Assembly: GCA_036961355.1 (NCBI GenBank)
Contig: JBALVL010000013.1
Coordinates: 1-64,000 of the forward strand
Length of the DNA stretch: 64,000 bases
Source of the DNA: Motiliproteus sp036961355
GTDB taxonomy: Bacteria; Pseudomonadota; Gammaproteobacteria; Pseudomonadales; Balneatricaceae
Reading direction: 5' to 3'
Shown piece after piece: positions 31,648 to 40,400 of the stretch. A program made the translations under genes and the position numbers. Within the stretch, counting starts at the first letter, position 1. Each line of letters starts with the position of its first letter. The notes under the pieces are model-generated. The model saw only the letters and a program-made list of their open reading frames with translations. It did no database searches and had not been told where the DNA came from.

Positions 31648-32565
31648 ATGAACTGGCAACCCCTAACCCTAATCGAACCCACCACGGCGGCGACCGCTTC
31701 AGGTGCTGCTGATTCGAGCTTGGACGAGATCCCCGCCGAGCTGTCGGCGGCCGATGGTGCGCTGGGCGCGATCGCTGGCCGATCAAAGTGGCAGGCGGGG
31801 GCGTTGGCTGGGGGCGCGGCTTCGATCGAGGCGCAGCGCACGGCACTGGCGGCGTTGCTGAACAGTGGCGGCCAGCTGCTGACGCTGCACCCCTGGACAA
31901 GGGGCGCGGCCGATAGCGGTACCGGATTGTATGGCGATGCGGCGCGGGGCTATCTGAGCCCGCAGCAAGCGGTGCAGGCGCTGGGCGATAAGCTGACCGA
32001 TGTAATGGACAGCGGCAAAGATGGTGCTGGTGAGATCCTGCTGGTGATGATCAGCGGTAACAATTACGGCAGCTGGGCACAGTCACTGGCGGCGTTGAAT
32101 GCGGTGCTGCCGCTGGCAGATCTGCCGTTGTGTCAGCGTCGGGCCGAGCAGCTAGCGGCGCTGGAAGATGACAAGCTTCAGCGGCTAGAAGCCCCTAACA
32201 ATCCGCACTGGCGGCAGCAGGGTCAACCAGCGGCCGCCGATCAGTTACGCACAACTCTGGGCGCGGTACTGGCGCGGGTAGAGGCGTTGGCCAATGACAG
32301 TGACCCGCTGGCCGAACTGCAGGGGTTTCTAACCCGTCGCGGTGCCGATCTGGCCGACCGTCGGCAGAGCTGGGCGGATCTGCAGGTGGCGCTGGCCGGT
32401 GGCGCGGGTGTGGTCTGGAGTGATACCGCCGCCAACCCGCAAGCACTGGCGCAGGCGCTGCAGCAGATCGAACCACCCAACCCCGGCGCACCGTTGTGCG
32501 CACTGGTAGCAATGACCGGTCCGACCGGTTGTTTTACGTTTATCAAGGAGGTGCTAGGACTATGA
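31648..32565 (+). CDS. Unrecognised late phage protein
   Basis: The 305-residue, Ala/Leu-rich, mostly helical product is not recognised beyond its place in the tail-end operon. It has no signal or membrane segment; the C-terminus ends with CALVAMTGPTGCFTFIKEVLGL. It overlaps the next gene by 4 bases. It is probably a virion or assembly protein. Confidence 0.65.
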   Translation: MNWQPLTLIEPTTAATASGAADSSLDEIPAELSAADGALGAIAGRSKWQAGALAGGAASIEAQRTALAALLNSGGQLLTLHPWTRGAADSGTGLYGDAARGYLSPQQAVQALGDKLTDVMDSGKDGAGEILLVMISGNNYGSWAQSLAALNAVLPLADLPLCQRRAEQLAALEDDKLQRLEAPNNPHWRQQGQPAAADQLRTTLGAVLARVEALANDSDPLAELQGFLTRRGADLADRRQSWADLQVALAGGAGVVWSDTAANPQALAQALQQIEPPNPGAPLCALVAMTGPTGCFTFIKEVLGL

Positions 32566-33128
32566 TGCTGTCGTACTCAGAAACCGATTACAAAGTGCCT
32601 GGCAAGGATCTGCAGGTGGCGCTGGCGATGCCGTTGGCGCGTAAAGATATCAGCGGCCAGAGCAGCAGCACCGATACTGTTACGGCGGGCAACAAGGCCA
32701 AAAAGCTGAGTGTGGCGCTGACCTTGGGTTTTAATAAAGCAGCCGAATTGCTGCGACTTTCCAACATGGCCGAAGCGGTGGACGATAGCGGCAAACCGCT
32801 GACCTACACCATCGCCGACGAACTAGCCGAGGCGCTGAACATTAGGCAGGTGAAATTCAGTGACAGCTTCCGGATCGATCCGCAGGGCGGCAAACGCGCT
32901 TGGACAATCCGTTTTACTCTATCCGAACACCTGAGCATCGCCGAGAAAAAAGAGCAACGCGCCGAACAGCCACAACCCAACGCCCCGGCAACAACGGGCG
33001 AACCGGTAGCCAGTGCCGATAACACGGTGCCGGATGCCGAGCAGCTGACCGGCTTTGAGGGTTTTCTAGGCAAGGTCGACAAAGCATTGGAACCATCACC
33101 CGAGGCGTCCACCGATGCGACTGCATAA
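32562..33128 (+). CDS. Unrecognised late protein, probable baseplate component
   Basis: The 188-residue product starts with SYSETDYKVPGKDLQVALAM and has a region of alternating beta strands (about 45-130, KKLSVALTLGFNKAAELLRL ... RAWTIRFTLSEHLSI), then an acidic, Pro/Ala-rich tail (about 135-188). ATG at 32562 overlaps the previous stop. Its place before hub and spike suggests a baseplate or hub adaptor. Confidence 0.6.
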   Translation: MMLSYSETDYKVPGKDLQVALAMPLARKDISGQSSSTDTVTAGNKAKKLSVALTLGFNKAAELLRLSNMAEAVDDSGKPLTYTIADELAEALNIRQVKFSDSFRIDPQGGKRAWTIRFTLSEHLSIAEKKEQRAEQPQPNAPATTGEPVASADNTVPDAEQLTGFEGFLGKVDKALEPSPEASTDATA

Positions 33129-33858
33129 GCGGCTAGTCATCGATGGCGATCAGGTCGAGCTGATCAGCGACAACCTGACCCTGGAGCTACATAGCCCGGG
33201 CAGGGCGATCTTCACCGTCAAGGCCAGCGCACCGTTGAACGGCCTGGTGCAGTACAGCGTCGGTTATAAGCCCGACCGCATCCCCGTTTATCTGCTGGGT
33301 TATGTTGAGCAATCACAGGCGATCGACGCCCAGCAGCAGCGGCTGGTGGTGCGCGAACTACCCGCCACGTTAAACCGGCGGTTGCCGTTGGCGCTGCGCC
33401 ATTGCCGCGCCACCGATCTGCTGGCCGAAATCAACAACCAAACTGGGTTGCACTTCATGCTGGGCGGTAAAGGCGAGGATGTCTGGCAGCAAACCCTGTT
33501 ACCCCGCTTTGATCATCGCGGCGGCGGCTATATGGCGCTCGATGCGCTGGGCGCAGCGTTCGACCTATCACGTTATATCTGGCAACAGCAGCCCGATGGT
33601 CGGGTCTATGTCGGCAGCTGGGACGACTCACCCCACGCGGGCAAGAGCGTACCGGTACCGATCAATCAACTAACCCGACTCAGTGCCGCCAACGCCGCCA
33701 GCCTGCCAGTGGTACCGAACTTCCGGCCCGGTGTGCAACTGCGCATCGCCGGCGGCGATCCGGTCATCATCACCCGCACCAACATCATCGGTACCGAAAT
33801 GCGGATCCACTGGACCAAGAACCCGTGGGACGGACGACTAAAGCGAGATGCAGCATGA
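33115..33858 (+). CDS. Baseplate hub-like protein (gpD-type)
   Basis: The 247-residue product may be the hub: it has DQVELISDNLTLELHSPGRAIFTV at the N-terminus, a central TDLLAEINNQTGLHFML helix and a C-terminal FRPGVQLRIAGGDPVIITRTNI strand region, similar to P2 gpD-like late-control proteins. It overlaps both neighbours and precedes the spike gene, the expected position of the hub. The family call is tentative. Confidence 0.55.
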   Translation: MRLHKRLVIDGDQVELISDNLTLELHSPGRAIFTVKASAPLNGLVQYSVGYKPDRIPVYLLGYVEQSQAIDAQQQRLVVRELPATLNRRLPLALRHCRATDLLAEINNQTGLHFMLGGKGEDVWQQTLLPRFDHRGGGYMALDALGAAFDLSRYIWQQQPDGRVYVGSWDDSPHAGKSVPVPINQLTRLSAANAASLPVVPNFRPGVQLRIAGGDPVIITRTNIIGTEMRIHWTKNPWDGRLKRDAA

Positions 33859-34940
33859 GAATGGCCGTTCAACGCCTGGTAGCGCGACTCTTTCCTGAAC
33901 TGCTGGCGGGATATCATCTGCCGGTGTTTGCGGTGGTCGAGAGCATCGCCGATGCCCCGATCGCGGGTGGTCTGGCAGATCCTTACCGACCCCGCTATGC
34001 GGTCAACCTGCAGCTGCTCGATCAGCACGGCCAACCCGATACCCATCAACCCCTGATAGAAGCGGTACCGGTAACCGTGCCCGGTGCTGGCATGGAGCGT
34101 GGCCTGTTTGGGTTACCCCAGCCCGGTGCCATCGTAGAGGTGGCTTGGGCCTATGGTCGACCCGATCAACCGTTCGTGCGATCAGTACTGCCTCATCGCC
34201 AGAGCCTGCCAGAGTGTGGTGCTGATGAGTTGCTATGGCAGCAGCGCGACGGCGTCAGCCAAAAGGCAGACAGCGCGGGCAACTGGCATCGAGACACCGA
34301 CGGCCAGATAGCCGATCGCAGCCAAACCCACCTGGTGGAGACACTGGAAAAGCTCGAGACAATCCAGAACGAACTGAAACAAGTGCTCGAGCATTCGGTC
34401 GAGCAGGTCGACGGCATCAAACTGATCGAAGCCGGCGCCATCAAACTACTGGCCGAAGCCACCGCCCACATCGGCAGCGGCGGCAGCCTCAACATCACCG
34501 CAGCACAGGACCAAAACCAGAGCGCCGGCGGAAGCATTAACCAGGTAGCCGGCGCAGATCTAAACCAGGACATCGCCGCCGACCTGATCCAAGCGATCGC
34601 TGGCAAAGTCGCCCAAGTGGTAACCGGTAACATCGATCAGACCACCGACGGCAACCTGACTCAGACCGCCGCAGGCTCTATCACGCAGACCGCTACCGGC
34701 ACTGCCAGTCTACTGGCCACCGGCGCGTTAACCATGAAGGGTTCCAGCGTCTGGATCGGATCCCCGACCATCAATGTGCTGGCCCTGGTATCGAGCTTTA
34801 TGGATGAGACCAAGCAGGCACTGACCGCGTTATCAACTCACACCCACACCAACGGTCAGGTCGATCAACAGGCTGCGATCGCGGGGAACGCCACAGCCGT
34901 CGGCAACACTAAGTCCACCCTAGACGGGCTGCAGCCCTGA
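33855..34940 (+). CDS. V: Baseplate spike protein (gpV/gp5 type)
   Basis: The 361-residue product has an OB-fold-like first third (VPVTVPGAGMERGLFGLPQPGAIVEVAWAYG) and then a long run of short beta repeats (about 210-310) with NITAAQDQNQSAGG, INQVAGADLNQD and LTQTAAGSITQTATG, the pattern of a triple-stranded beta-helix spike, and ends in a short linker with HTHTNG. It forms the membrane-piercing tip. ATG at 33855 overlaps the hub stop (ATGA). Longer upstream frames are shadows. Confidence 0.82.
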   Translation: MRMAVQRLVARLFPELLAGYHLPVFAVVESIADAPIAGGLADPYRPRYAVNLQLLDQHGQPDTHQPLIEAVPVTVPGAGMERGLFGLPQPGAIVEVAWAYGRPDQPFVRSVLPHRQSLPECGADELLWQQRDGVSQKADSAGNWHRDTDGQIADRSQTHLVETLEKLETIQNELKQVLEHSVEQVDGIKLIEAGAIKLLAEATAHIGSGGSLNITAAQDQNQSAGGSINQVAGADLNQDIAADLIQAIAGKVAQVVTGNIDQTTDGNLTQTAAGSITQTATGTASLLATGALTMKGSSVWIGSPTINVLALVSSFMDETKQALTALSTHTHTNGQVDQQAAIAGNATAVGNTKSTLDGLQP

Positions 34941-35044
34941 GAGGAGAGGTTGAATTAATAACAGGAGTGGCACATTGGTGACATCTACCTAGAGCCCCAA
35001 AGACTTCAGCTATTGGCCCCAATGGAGACATGAGCTATTTCTTC

Positions 35045-35359
35045 TCAATCAAGCTGGCGAAGCCTTGGTAGAGCCTTGCGTAGACCTTCTAAGATACGAC
35101 TCCAGCCAATACGTTGTTGCCAAGGCTGGCCATCAATTTTGACGTTATAGCAATCTATTCGATCACTGCGGTATAGTTCGACTCTATGAGTGACAGGGGA
35201 ACCGTTATCAAAATCGGTTATCTCGATCACACGTCTAAGATCAGGGAGATCAAAACGATCAGCAGGGATAGCTTCTTCCAGCCGCTTGCGTTCTTTCGCG
35301 GCTCTCGCATTCGCCAGTCGGGCTATTTGAGCCTGATATTTTCGACCGCGTCTGTACAT
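35045..35359 (-). CDS. Unrecognised basic protein, accessory
   Basis: The 104-residue product starts MYRRGRKYQAQIARLANARAAKERKRLEE and ends in a compact IDCYNVKIDGQPWQQRIGWSRILEGLRKALP domain. ATG at 35359 has a strong AAGGAGGG site; a longer frame to 35410 is less likely. It is opposite to the late operon, so it may be expressed in the lysogen. I do not recognise the family; basic N-terminus suggests nucleic-acid binding. Confidence 0.6.
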   Translation of the reverse strand: MYRRGRKYQAQIARLANARAAKERKRLEEAIPADRFDLPDLRRVIEITDFDNGSPVTHRVELYRSDRIDCYNVKIDGQPWQQRIGWSRILEGLRKALPRLRQLD

Positions 35360-35396
35360 AACGGCTCCCTCCTTCCCTGGAAGGTAGATCAAGCTT

Positions 35397-35416
35397 GCAA
35401 GGTAGGCCAACCTTGC
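35397..35416. other. Small hairpin between divergent accessory genes
   Basis: GCAAGGT (35397-35403) and ACCTTGC (35410-35416) form a perfect 7-bp stem with a 6-base loop. It lies upstream of both the basic protein gene and cassette gene 1 and could be an operator or an element of an old recombination site. Confidence 0.4.
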
Positions 35417-35433
35417 AGGGTCTCAATATTAAA

Positions 35434-35778
35434 ATGTTAGCAGTACTAAACCTAGGTGTGCGTATAATCTTGAATAGTAAAATCATTACAAGGGTAGTAG
35501 CTGTATTTGCTCTTCTTAGCTTTTACCTTTATGTATATTTGACTTCCAAAACTGATGACCCAGAGTTGTTTTTTGGTGTCGTGATTGTTTCAATTTTGTT
35601 TTTCGACGGAGCCATGTCATTTTTACTAAAAGAAAGAATGTATATTCCAGGTGGTATGAGTATTGATTATGAGGTTGATCCATCTAAGCTTAATTATTTA
35701 TTTAGGTTTACTGCCTTTGCGCTTTACAGCTTCGTATTTGTTATGATATTTACGATGATTTATCGAGATACAATATGA
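35434..35778 (+). CDS. Cassette-borne small membrane protein 1
   Basis: The 114-residue, AT-rich gene codes for a membrane protein with four hydrophobic parts (about 4-12, 18-34, 43-62 and 88-112) and a short charged loop KTDDPELFF. The start is uncertain: ATG at 35434 has no good ribosome site, and TTG near 35470 is possible. It is followed after 5 bases by an attC-like site, so it is the ORF of an integron-type gene cassette. Product function unknown, as usual for such cassettes. Confidence 0.6.
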   Translation: MLAVLNLGVRIILNSKIITRVVAVFALLSFYLYVYLTSKTDDPELFFGVVIVSILFFDGAMSFLLKERMYIPGGMSIDYEVDPSKLNYLFRFTAFALYSFVFVMIFTMIYRDTI

Positions 35779-35783
35779 ATCAA

Positions 35784-35872
35784 CCATACAAGGCAGTCAA
35801 CTTTCGCCAGCAAGCTGGCTTGGAACTCCAAACCGCTACGCGGTTTTCCGTCCTGTTACTGCGGCGTTAGGT
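35784..35872 (+). repeat. attC-like recombination site 1
   Basis: The 3' end GCGTTAGGT holds the conserved GTTRRRY crossover site (GTTAGGT at 35866-35872). The arms CAAGGCAGTCAAC (left) and GTTACTGCGGCGTT (right) pair with an extra base, as in bottom-strand attC folding. Inner hairpins GCCAGC-AA-GCTGGC (35806-35819) and AAACCGC-TAC-GCGGTTT (35830-35846) fill the middle. The left core has lost the perfect TAAC. Confidence 0.75.
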
Positions 35873-35877
35873 GATAA

Positions 35878-36363
35878 ATGAGCCTCAAGAAAATATTCAT
35901 AATCAATTTGGTTCTAGGTATCTTTGTTTGTTTAGCCCATATTCCAGTAGTTGCGCTAAAACTCACAGGTGTAAGCGGTTTCGAGTCTGTAAATCTTTGG
36001 CAGGTTTTACCTTTAATCCCATTCGATCTGGTTCTTCTGCTGGGTGCAATTGCAGCTTTAGTTGGCTCTGATGAACGTAAATCTAAAATATTACTCGTGC
36101 ACGCCATAATTTTTGGCCTACTTTCTATCTTTATTGTGGGCATGTTGCTTTGGTTTGTTTTTCTCGGCTTCCCTGAGGGGGGGGTTAGTTGGTCCGCTGG
36201 GTTGGGGGCTGCTCTGGTTGGTTATTCTGTGCATGTAGGTAAGAGAGCGTTTTATCAGGGCACCAATAAATTTATGGCTAATGCTGGCTGGTATTCGGCA
36301 GGTATAGTCTTCTTTTTCGAACTGGTGTTAATGTACAAATTCTATGTTGTGCACTTCACCTAA
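35878..36363 (+). CDS. Cassette-borne membrane protein 2
   Basis: The 161-residue product is a membrane protein with about five transmembrane segments (near 8-30, 40-62, 72-98, 103-120 and 135-158). ATG at 35878 starts 5 bases after attC 1 and the stop codon TAA is itself the first bases of attC 2, a typical compact integron cassette. Function is not recognised. Confidence 0.7.
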   Translation: MSLKKIFIINLVLGIFVCLAHIPVVALKLTGVSGFESVNLWQVLPLIPFDLVLLLGAIAALVGSDERKSKILLVHAIIFGLLSIFIVGMLLWFVFLGFPEGGVSWSAGLGAALVGYSVHVGKRAFYQGTNKFMANAGWYSAGIVFFFELVLMYKFYVVHFT

Positions 36364-36430
36364 CAAGCAAAGGCAGCATCCCCCTACGGGCTGGACGCGC
36401 TAACGCGCGCCGCTGCTTTGGGCGTTATCG
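36359..36430 (+). repeat. attC recombination site 2
   Basis: The site starts with CCTAACAAGC at 36359 and ends with GGGCGTTATC at 36420-36429. The arms AACAAGC-AAAGGCAGC and GCTGCTTTGGGCGTTA are imperfect inverted repeats with unpaired extra bases, the hallmark of attC. The middle has a GACGCGCTAACGCGCGCC hairpin. Cassette 2 therefore runs from about 35867 to 36424. Confidence 0.85.
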
Positions 36431-36838
36431 CTGATCCCAGCATGTCTCCTTTGTGCGCACTGCCGCCATTACCGAGCCCTAGTTTTCACAATACACGCCG
36501 GTCGGCGTACAGCTAACGACGCCTTTCTGCCTGATAACAGTTCCCAAGTACCGCACTGACACCAAACCCGCGCCAGCGCTCGGAAAACTCACGCTGCCAG
36601 AAAAAACCACTCCTCCACACCACACCTTCGAGCTTCTCGCACCAATTTTGTGCAACTTTATTGGTGGTGCAAGCAGGGCGGCAGGTAGCACCAATACAAG
36701 GGGGCAGGGCCGATATCGGCTTTTGCGTGCTGTGCAATGAAATGTCGGCTGGTGCAAAAGGATAAAGCGAGGAAACGTAACAGATCGCCAAGCGATGCGG
36801 GTTGCCGTCGGTTTTTTGGGAATTGGTTTAGGAGGTGT
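36431..36838. other. Segment with no supported gene, right end of prophage
   Basis: Two overlapping reverse frames of 92 codons (36479-36757 and 36513-36791) cover this stretch but neither has a clear start site or recognisable domain. It starts at an attC boundary, so it may be a third, ORF-less or reversed cassette without a visible second attC. Confidence 0.35.
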
Positions 36839-36920
36839 ATGTCACAATCGAGTGTGACATTGTTGTGACATTTTCGGCCTGCAGGCCGCATTCTATCGTT
36901 GGTGGCATTCTTGTGACATA
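36839..36920 (+). promoter_or_regulatory. Right arm-type integrase sites (GTGACAT cluster)
   Basis: GTGACATT occurs at 36854 and 36865 (11-bp spacing), GTGACATA at 36913, and the reverse ATGTCACAAT at 36839-36848. The spacing matches the pair at 2504/2515 near attL. A palindrome CGGCCTGCAGGCCG (about 36875-36888) lies between. Confidence 0.55.
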
Positions 36921-36938
36921 GCCGTTCTGGCTGTCACG

Positions 36939-36957
36939 TAAGGACATAAAGTCCTTA
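36939..36957. other. Hairpin next to attR
   Basis: TAAGGAC (36939-36945) and GTCCTTA (36951-36957) form a perfect 7-bp stem with a 5-base loop, just downstream of the tRNA 3' end. It could be a tRNA trailer hairpin supplied by the phage, or an Xis/IHF region. There is no T run on either strand. Confidence 0.4.
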
Positions 36958-36971
36958 TAAATCAGTGTCGT

Positions 36972-37019
36972 GGATGGTGGGCCTTGCCAGACTTGAACTG
37001 GCGACCGATCGATTATGAG
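36972..37019. repeat. attR: 48-bp core repeat
   Basis: This is the copy of the 48-bp att core found inside the intact tRNA-Ile2 gene. The phage carries the tRNA 3' half, so integration rebuilds a complete gene. The crossover must lie in or next to the anticodon loop to T-arm region. Confidence 0.95.
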
Positions 37020-37051
37020 TCGAGTGCTCTAACCAACTGAGCTAAAGGCCC
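36975..37051 (-). tRNA. ileX: tRNA-Ile2 (anticodon CAU)
   Basis: The minus strand folds into a cloverleaf of 77 bases with acceptor GGGCCTT/AAGGCCC, D arm GCTC/GAGC, anticodon loop CTCATAA, T arm GCCAG/CTGGC and encoded ACCA. The CAU anticodon could mean Met, but the sequence around the anticodon and T arm resembles E. coli tRNA-Ile2 (ileX), whose C34 is changed to lysidine. The anticodon stem has one C-U mismatch at its top pair. It is the attachment site of the prophage, and its own promoter is outside the element. Confidence 0.88.
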
Positions 37052-37162
37052 CCACGGACCAACTTTTCTTGCGTACTGCCTTGGCGACTCTATGGATATG
37101 AGGCGCCGTTCCGAGCGGACCGAACACAGCGATTGCGGTTGTCGACTGCCAGAAGAGCGCGG

Positions 37163-37191
37163 ATTATAACGGGGAGTCGGGCGCTAGCCAA
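37163..37191 (-). promoter_or_regulatory. Promoter of the tRNA-Ile2 gene
   Basis: On the minus strand TTGGCT (37191-37186) and a consensus TATAAT (37168-37163) are 17 bases apart. Transcription would start near 37156, leaving a leader of about 105 bases before the tRNA. It lies outside the prophage. Confidence 0.7.
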
Positions 37192-37483
37192 GTACTCGGT
37201 GTTAACTATCGTCTGCTTCGCTAGACTTGTTAATCTTTTTCACTCTTTAGAGCTTTGATAGGAGGAATACAGTGCTCAGTAAGTTGTATTGTTCCCACCG
37301 GTACTGTTGTTGCTTGATTAGGGATTAATACCGTCGCCGGATTGAGTAGAATTGCTGGATTATTGAGGGTTAATTCAACACAATACTGCCTGATATTTCT
37401 TATTCTCCCCTGTGAGTTTTACTGTCATGGCAGGAAGCCTGTTAAGTGAACTGTAATTCTTATGGTCGTTTGTTGAGGTAGCC
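37192..37483. other. Intergenic region upstream of the cyclase
   Basis: This AT-rich region has no gene I can support. A ribosome site GAGGT stands 7 bases before the cyclase ATG. No clear promoter for it could be fixed. Confidence 0.4.
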
Positions 37484-40400
37484 ATGGAACGGGCGCTGCG
37501 AACCTATTCTCTGATATTTTTTGCGTACCTGCTCTGTGCTGAGCTGGCGGCGTTGTTAACTTTTTCTTCCGATATCGGTGCCCCTGTTTGGCCAGCTGCC
37601 GGTGTCGCGATGGCTGCCGTATTGGTTTATGGCAATGCGTCTGTGGTGCCGATTTTTTTTGCTGAACTGATCCATTTATGGCTTCGGGGCGATAGCGGAC
37701 TGGCTGATACCGATATGCTACTGATCAGCTCAGGTGTCGCGTTGCAGCCCTGGTTCGGTGCTTTGCTGATTCGCCGATCGGGCGGCCATCCCGGCTCACT
37801 TTCAACATTGCGTCAGGTTCTCCGCTTCATGGTTTGGGGCGGATTGGTGGCAGCACTGATCGGTTCCGGTATCGGGACTGCGGTGCTGTGGTTTAGCGGT
37901 TTGCTCGAACCACATGAGTTGTTTTTCAACGGCTTAAGCTGGTGGAGCGGGGATGTCGCCGGGATCTTCTTGGTGGCGCCGGTGCTGATGGCCTGGTTGT
38001 CGCCCGCGCTGTATCCGTGGCGGTCACAACGTTGGTTAGTGACCTGTTGGATGGGTACCGTGTATGTGCTTGTGGTGCTGTTGATCGGTTCCGGCCGTTA
38101 CTGGGAACGCGATCGTATCGATGAGCAATTTCAGCAGCAGGCTCAAGGGCTAAATCAGCAGCTGCAATTGCTCTTGGATGAGCAGGTGCTATTGCTTCAT
38201 GCCGCGCGGGATTTTTATCGTGCTTCCGGTAGTCTAAATCCCGCACAGTTTCGCGCTTTTGCTTTGCCACAATTAGCCAGAACTCCTGCCGTTCGTTCGC
38301 TGGCCTGGGTACCGCAGGTTAACTGGGATCAGCGTGCTCCGTTCGAGCAAGGGATGCAGCAACTCGGCTTTGCAGGTTATCAGATAACCGAACGTGATGA
38401 GCGAGGTGCGCTGCAAATCGCCGCACAACGCTCCGGTTATAGCGCGGTTGCCTGCATTGAGCCGATGCTGATAAACCAAAATATTATTGGCTACGACCTG
38501 GCTTCTAACACCGAATACAGCGCGGTGTTGGGGGCCTCGTTACAGGCAAAACGGGTCGCCGCAAGTGGTTTACGATTTGATCCGCTCTACGGCGCGGGGC
38601 AAGCCGGAGTGGTTCTGGCGCTGCCGGTCTTTGCTGCAGTTAATACGATGCAAGCCGGTGCCGCCAACGATGTTACCGGTACTGTCTCTGCTACGGTTGA
38701 GGGCTTTATGGTGAGTGAGCTGAGGCTGCAATATGCTCTCACTCAGCAGCTCGATGAACTGTTGTCAGCAGGGTTATTTTACCGTCTCTCTGACGTGAGT
38801 AGCGCTATTCAGGGTCGCTGGATTGGTCAACAACGGGTGCCGGCGGACCTTGATGCGACGGTACGCGATGATGCTAAAACTCGAGAAGCGAAGCTGCAAG
38901 ACCCGTTAGCGCATCCCGTTGAGAAGCCCCCCGCTGCGGGTTTACTGCAAGCTACGCCACAGGATCGAGTTGCGAACCGAGCAGCACTGTTTCAGCATCA
39001 GTTTACGTTCGAATTTGGTGAGCGAAACTGGGTAATGGAAGTGTCCGCCAGCTCAGAGTATCAGCAGACAAATCGTCATTTTTCATTGTGGCTGATGTTG
39101 CTGCTGGGGCTGCTAGTTAGCGCGTTGGCCGTTATTAGTACGTCGGTGATGGTGGGGCGTGATTACCGTTTTCAACGCAGAATTGATAAACAGAAACAGC
39201 TGCTCAATGAGCGTCAGCAGCGATTGCAATTGACCCAGTTCACAATGGATCACATCAGTACCAGTGTTTTCCTAGTCGATCGCAGCGCCCGGTTTGTCTA
39301 TGTTAATGAGTCTGCGTGCGCGTTATTGGGTTATCAGCGTGATGAGTTGATGGAGATGGGCGTGGCTGAGTTCCGCCCAGGGTTTGAACAGGCACGCTGG
39401 GACTCCAGTTGGCGGCGTTTGCAGCATGAAAGTCACGCTGAGTTTAAAACCTCCTACCAAAGTGCCAGGACCGGTCAGTTCACCGCGAAAGTTGAAGCCA
39501 ATTATTTTGACTTTAATTCGCAATCTTTTTGCCTGGTATTTATTCGAGATATCAGTTCCACCGAAGCGCGCGATGCTGAATTAAGGCAGTTGTCGGCGGC
39601 GATCGAGCAGAGTCCGATCTCTGTGGTGATTACCGACCTGACCGGGACTATCGAATACGTCAACTCCTCGTTTACCCGGATCAGTGGTTACCGCAAAGAT
39701 GAAGTAATCGGGAGGCTGCCGAATTTGTTACAAAGCGGTCATACCACACCTGATGAGTATGCCTCGATGTGGCGGGTATTGACGTCAGGCGGTGTCTGGT
39801 TTGGTGAATTTTGTAACAAGCGCAAAGATGGAAGTCTGTATTGGGAATCCGCCTCCATTACTCCGGTGTTGGATGAACACGGGGTTGCGACACACTATCT
39901 TGCGGTTAAGGAGGATATAACGGCAAGTCGCCGCGCGCGCGAGCGATTGAGCCGCAGCGAGCAGATGCTTAATCGGGCACAGAGCCTGGCACATATCGGC
40001 AGCTGGGAGTTGGATTTTTTAACCGGACAGCTGAACTGGTCTGATGAAACCTGTCGTATTTTTGGGCTGCCAGAGGGGCATTCGCTCGATTATCAAGGTT
40101 ACCTGGGTTTTGTCCATCCTGATGATCAGGAGCGACTGGATCAAGCTTGGTTGGCGGCGCTCGATGGTGATGAATACGATATTCGTCACCGGATTGTAGT
40201 GCAGGGGCAGGTTAAGACGGTGCAGCAACGGGCTGAGTTTGAATTCGACAGTTATCGGCGTGTTCAGCGTGGTGTAGGGACGTTTCATGACATCACCCTG
40301 CAAGTTCAAACCGAAGTCACGTTGCAGCAGAATGAGCGTCGCTATCGCTCGTTGTTCACGGCTTTGTCGGAAGGAGTTATTTTGCGCGATAGCCAGGGTC

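Larger units (their letters stand above)
2385..37019. mobile_element. Complete P2-superfamily (K139-like) prophage
   Basis: The element lies between 48-bp att repeats in tRNA-Ile2(CAU). It carries integrase and repressor at the left end, an early replication module, and the P2-type head genes Q, P, O, N, M, L with Q and P divergent from the others. The tail genes are in the order R, S, sheath (DUF2586), tube (DUF2597), lysis genes, chaperone, T, W-like, J, I, fibre, hub and spike. DUF2586/DUF2597 sheath and tube proteins are typical of the Vibrio K139 / Aeromonas phiO18P branch rather than P2 itself. All core genes read open. Accessory genes sit at three places: after int, between early and late modules, and before attR. 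Confidence 0.93.

Noticed and set aside
36479..36791. Two overlapping 92-codon reverse ORFs
   Set aside because: They compete with each other, lack clear start signals and have no recognised domain; kept only as a note on a possible third cassette.
36975..37051. tRNA-Met(CAU) reading
   Set aside because: The CAU anticodon fits Met too, but the anticodon-arm and T-arm sequence matches tRNA-Ile2 (lysidine type) more closely; enzyme specificity was not computed.
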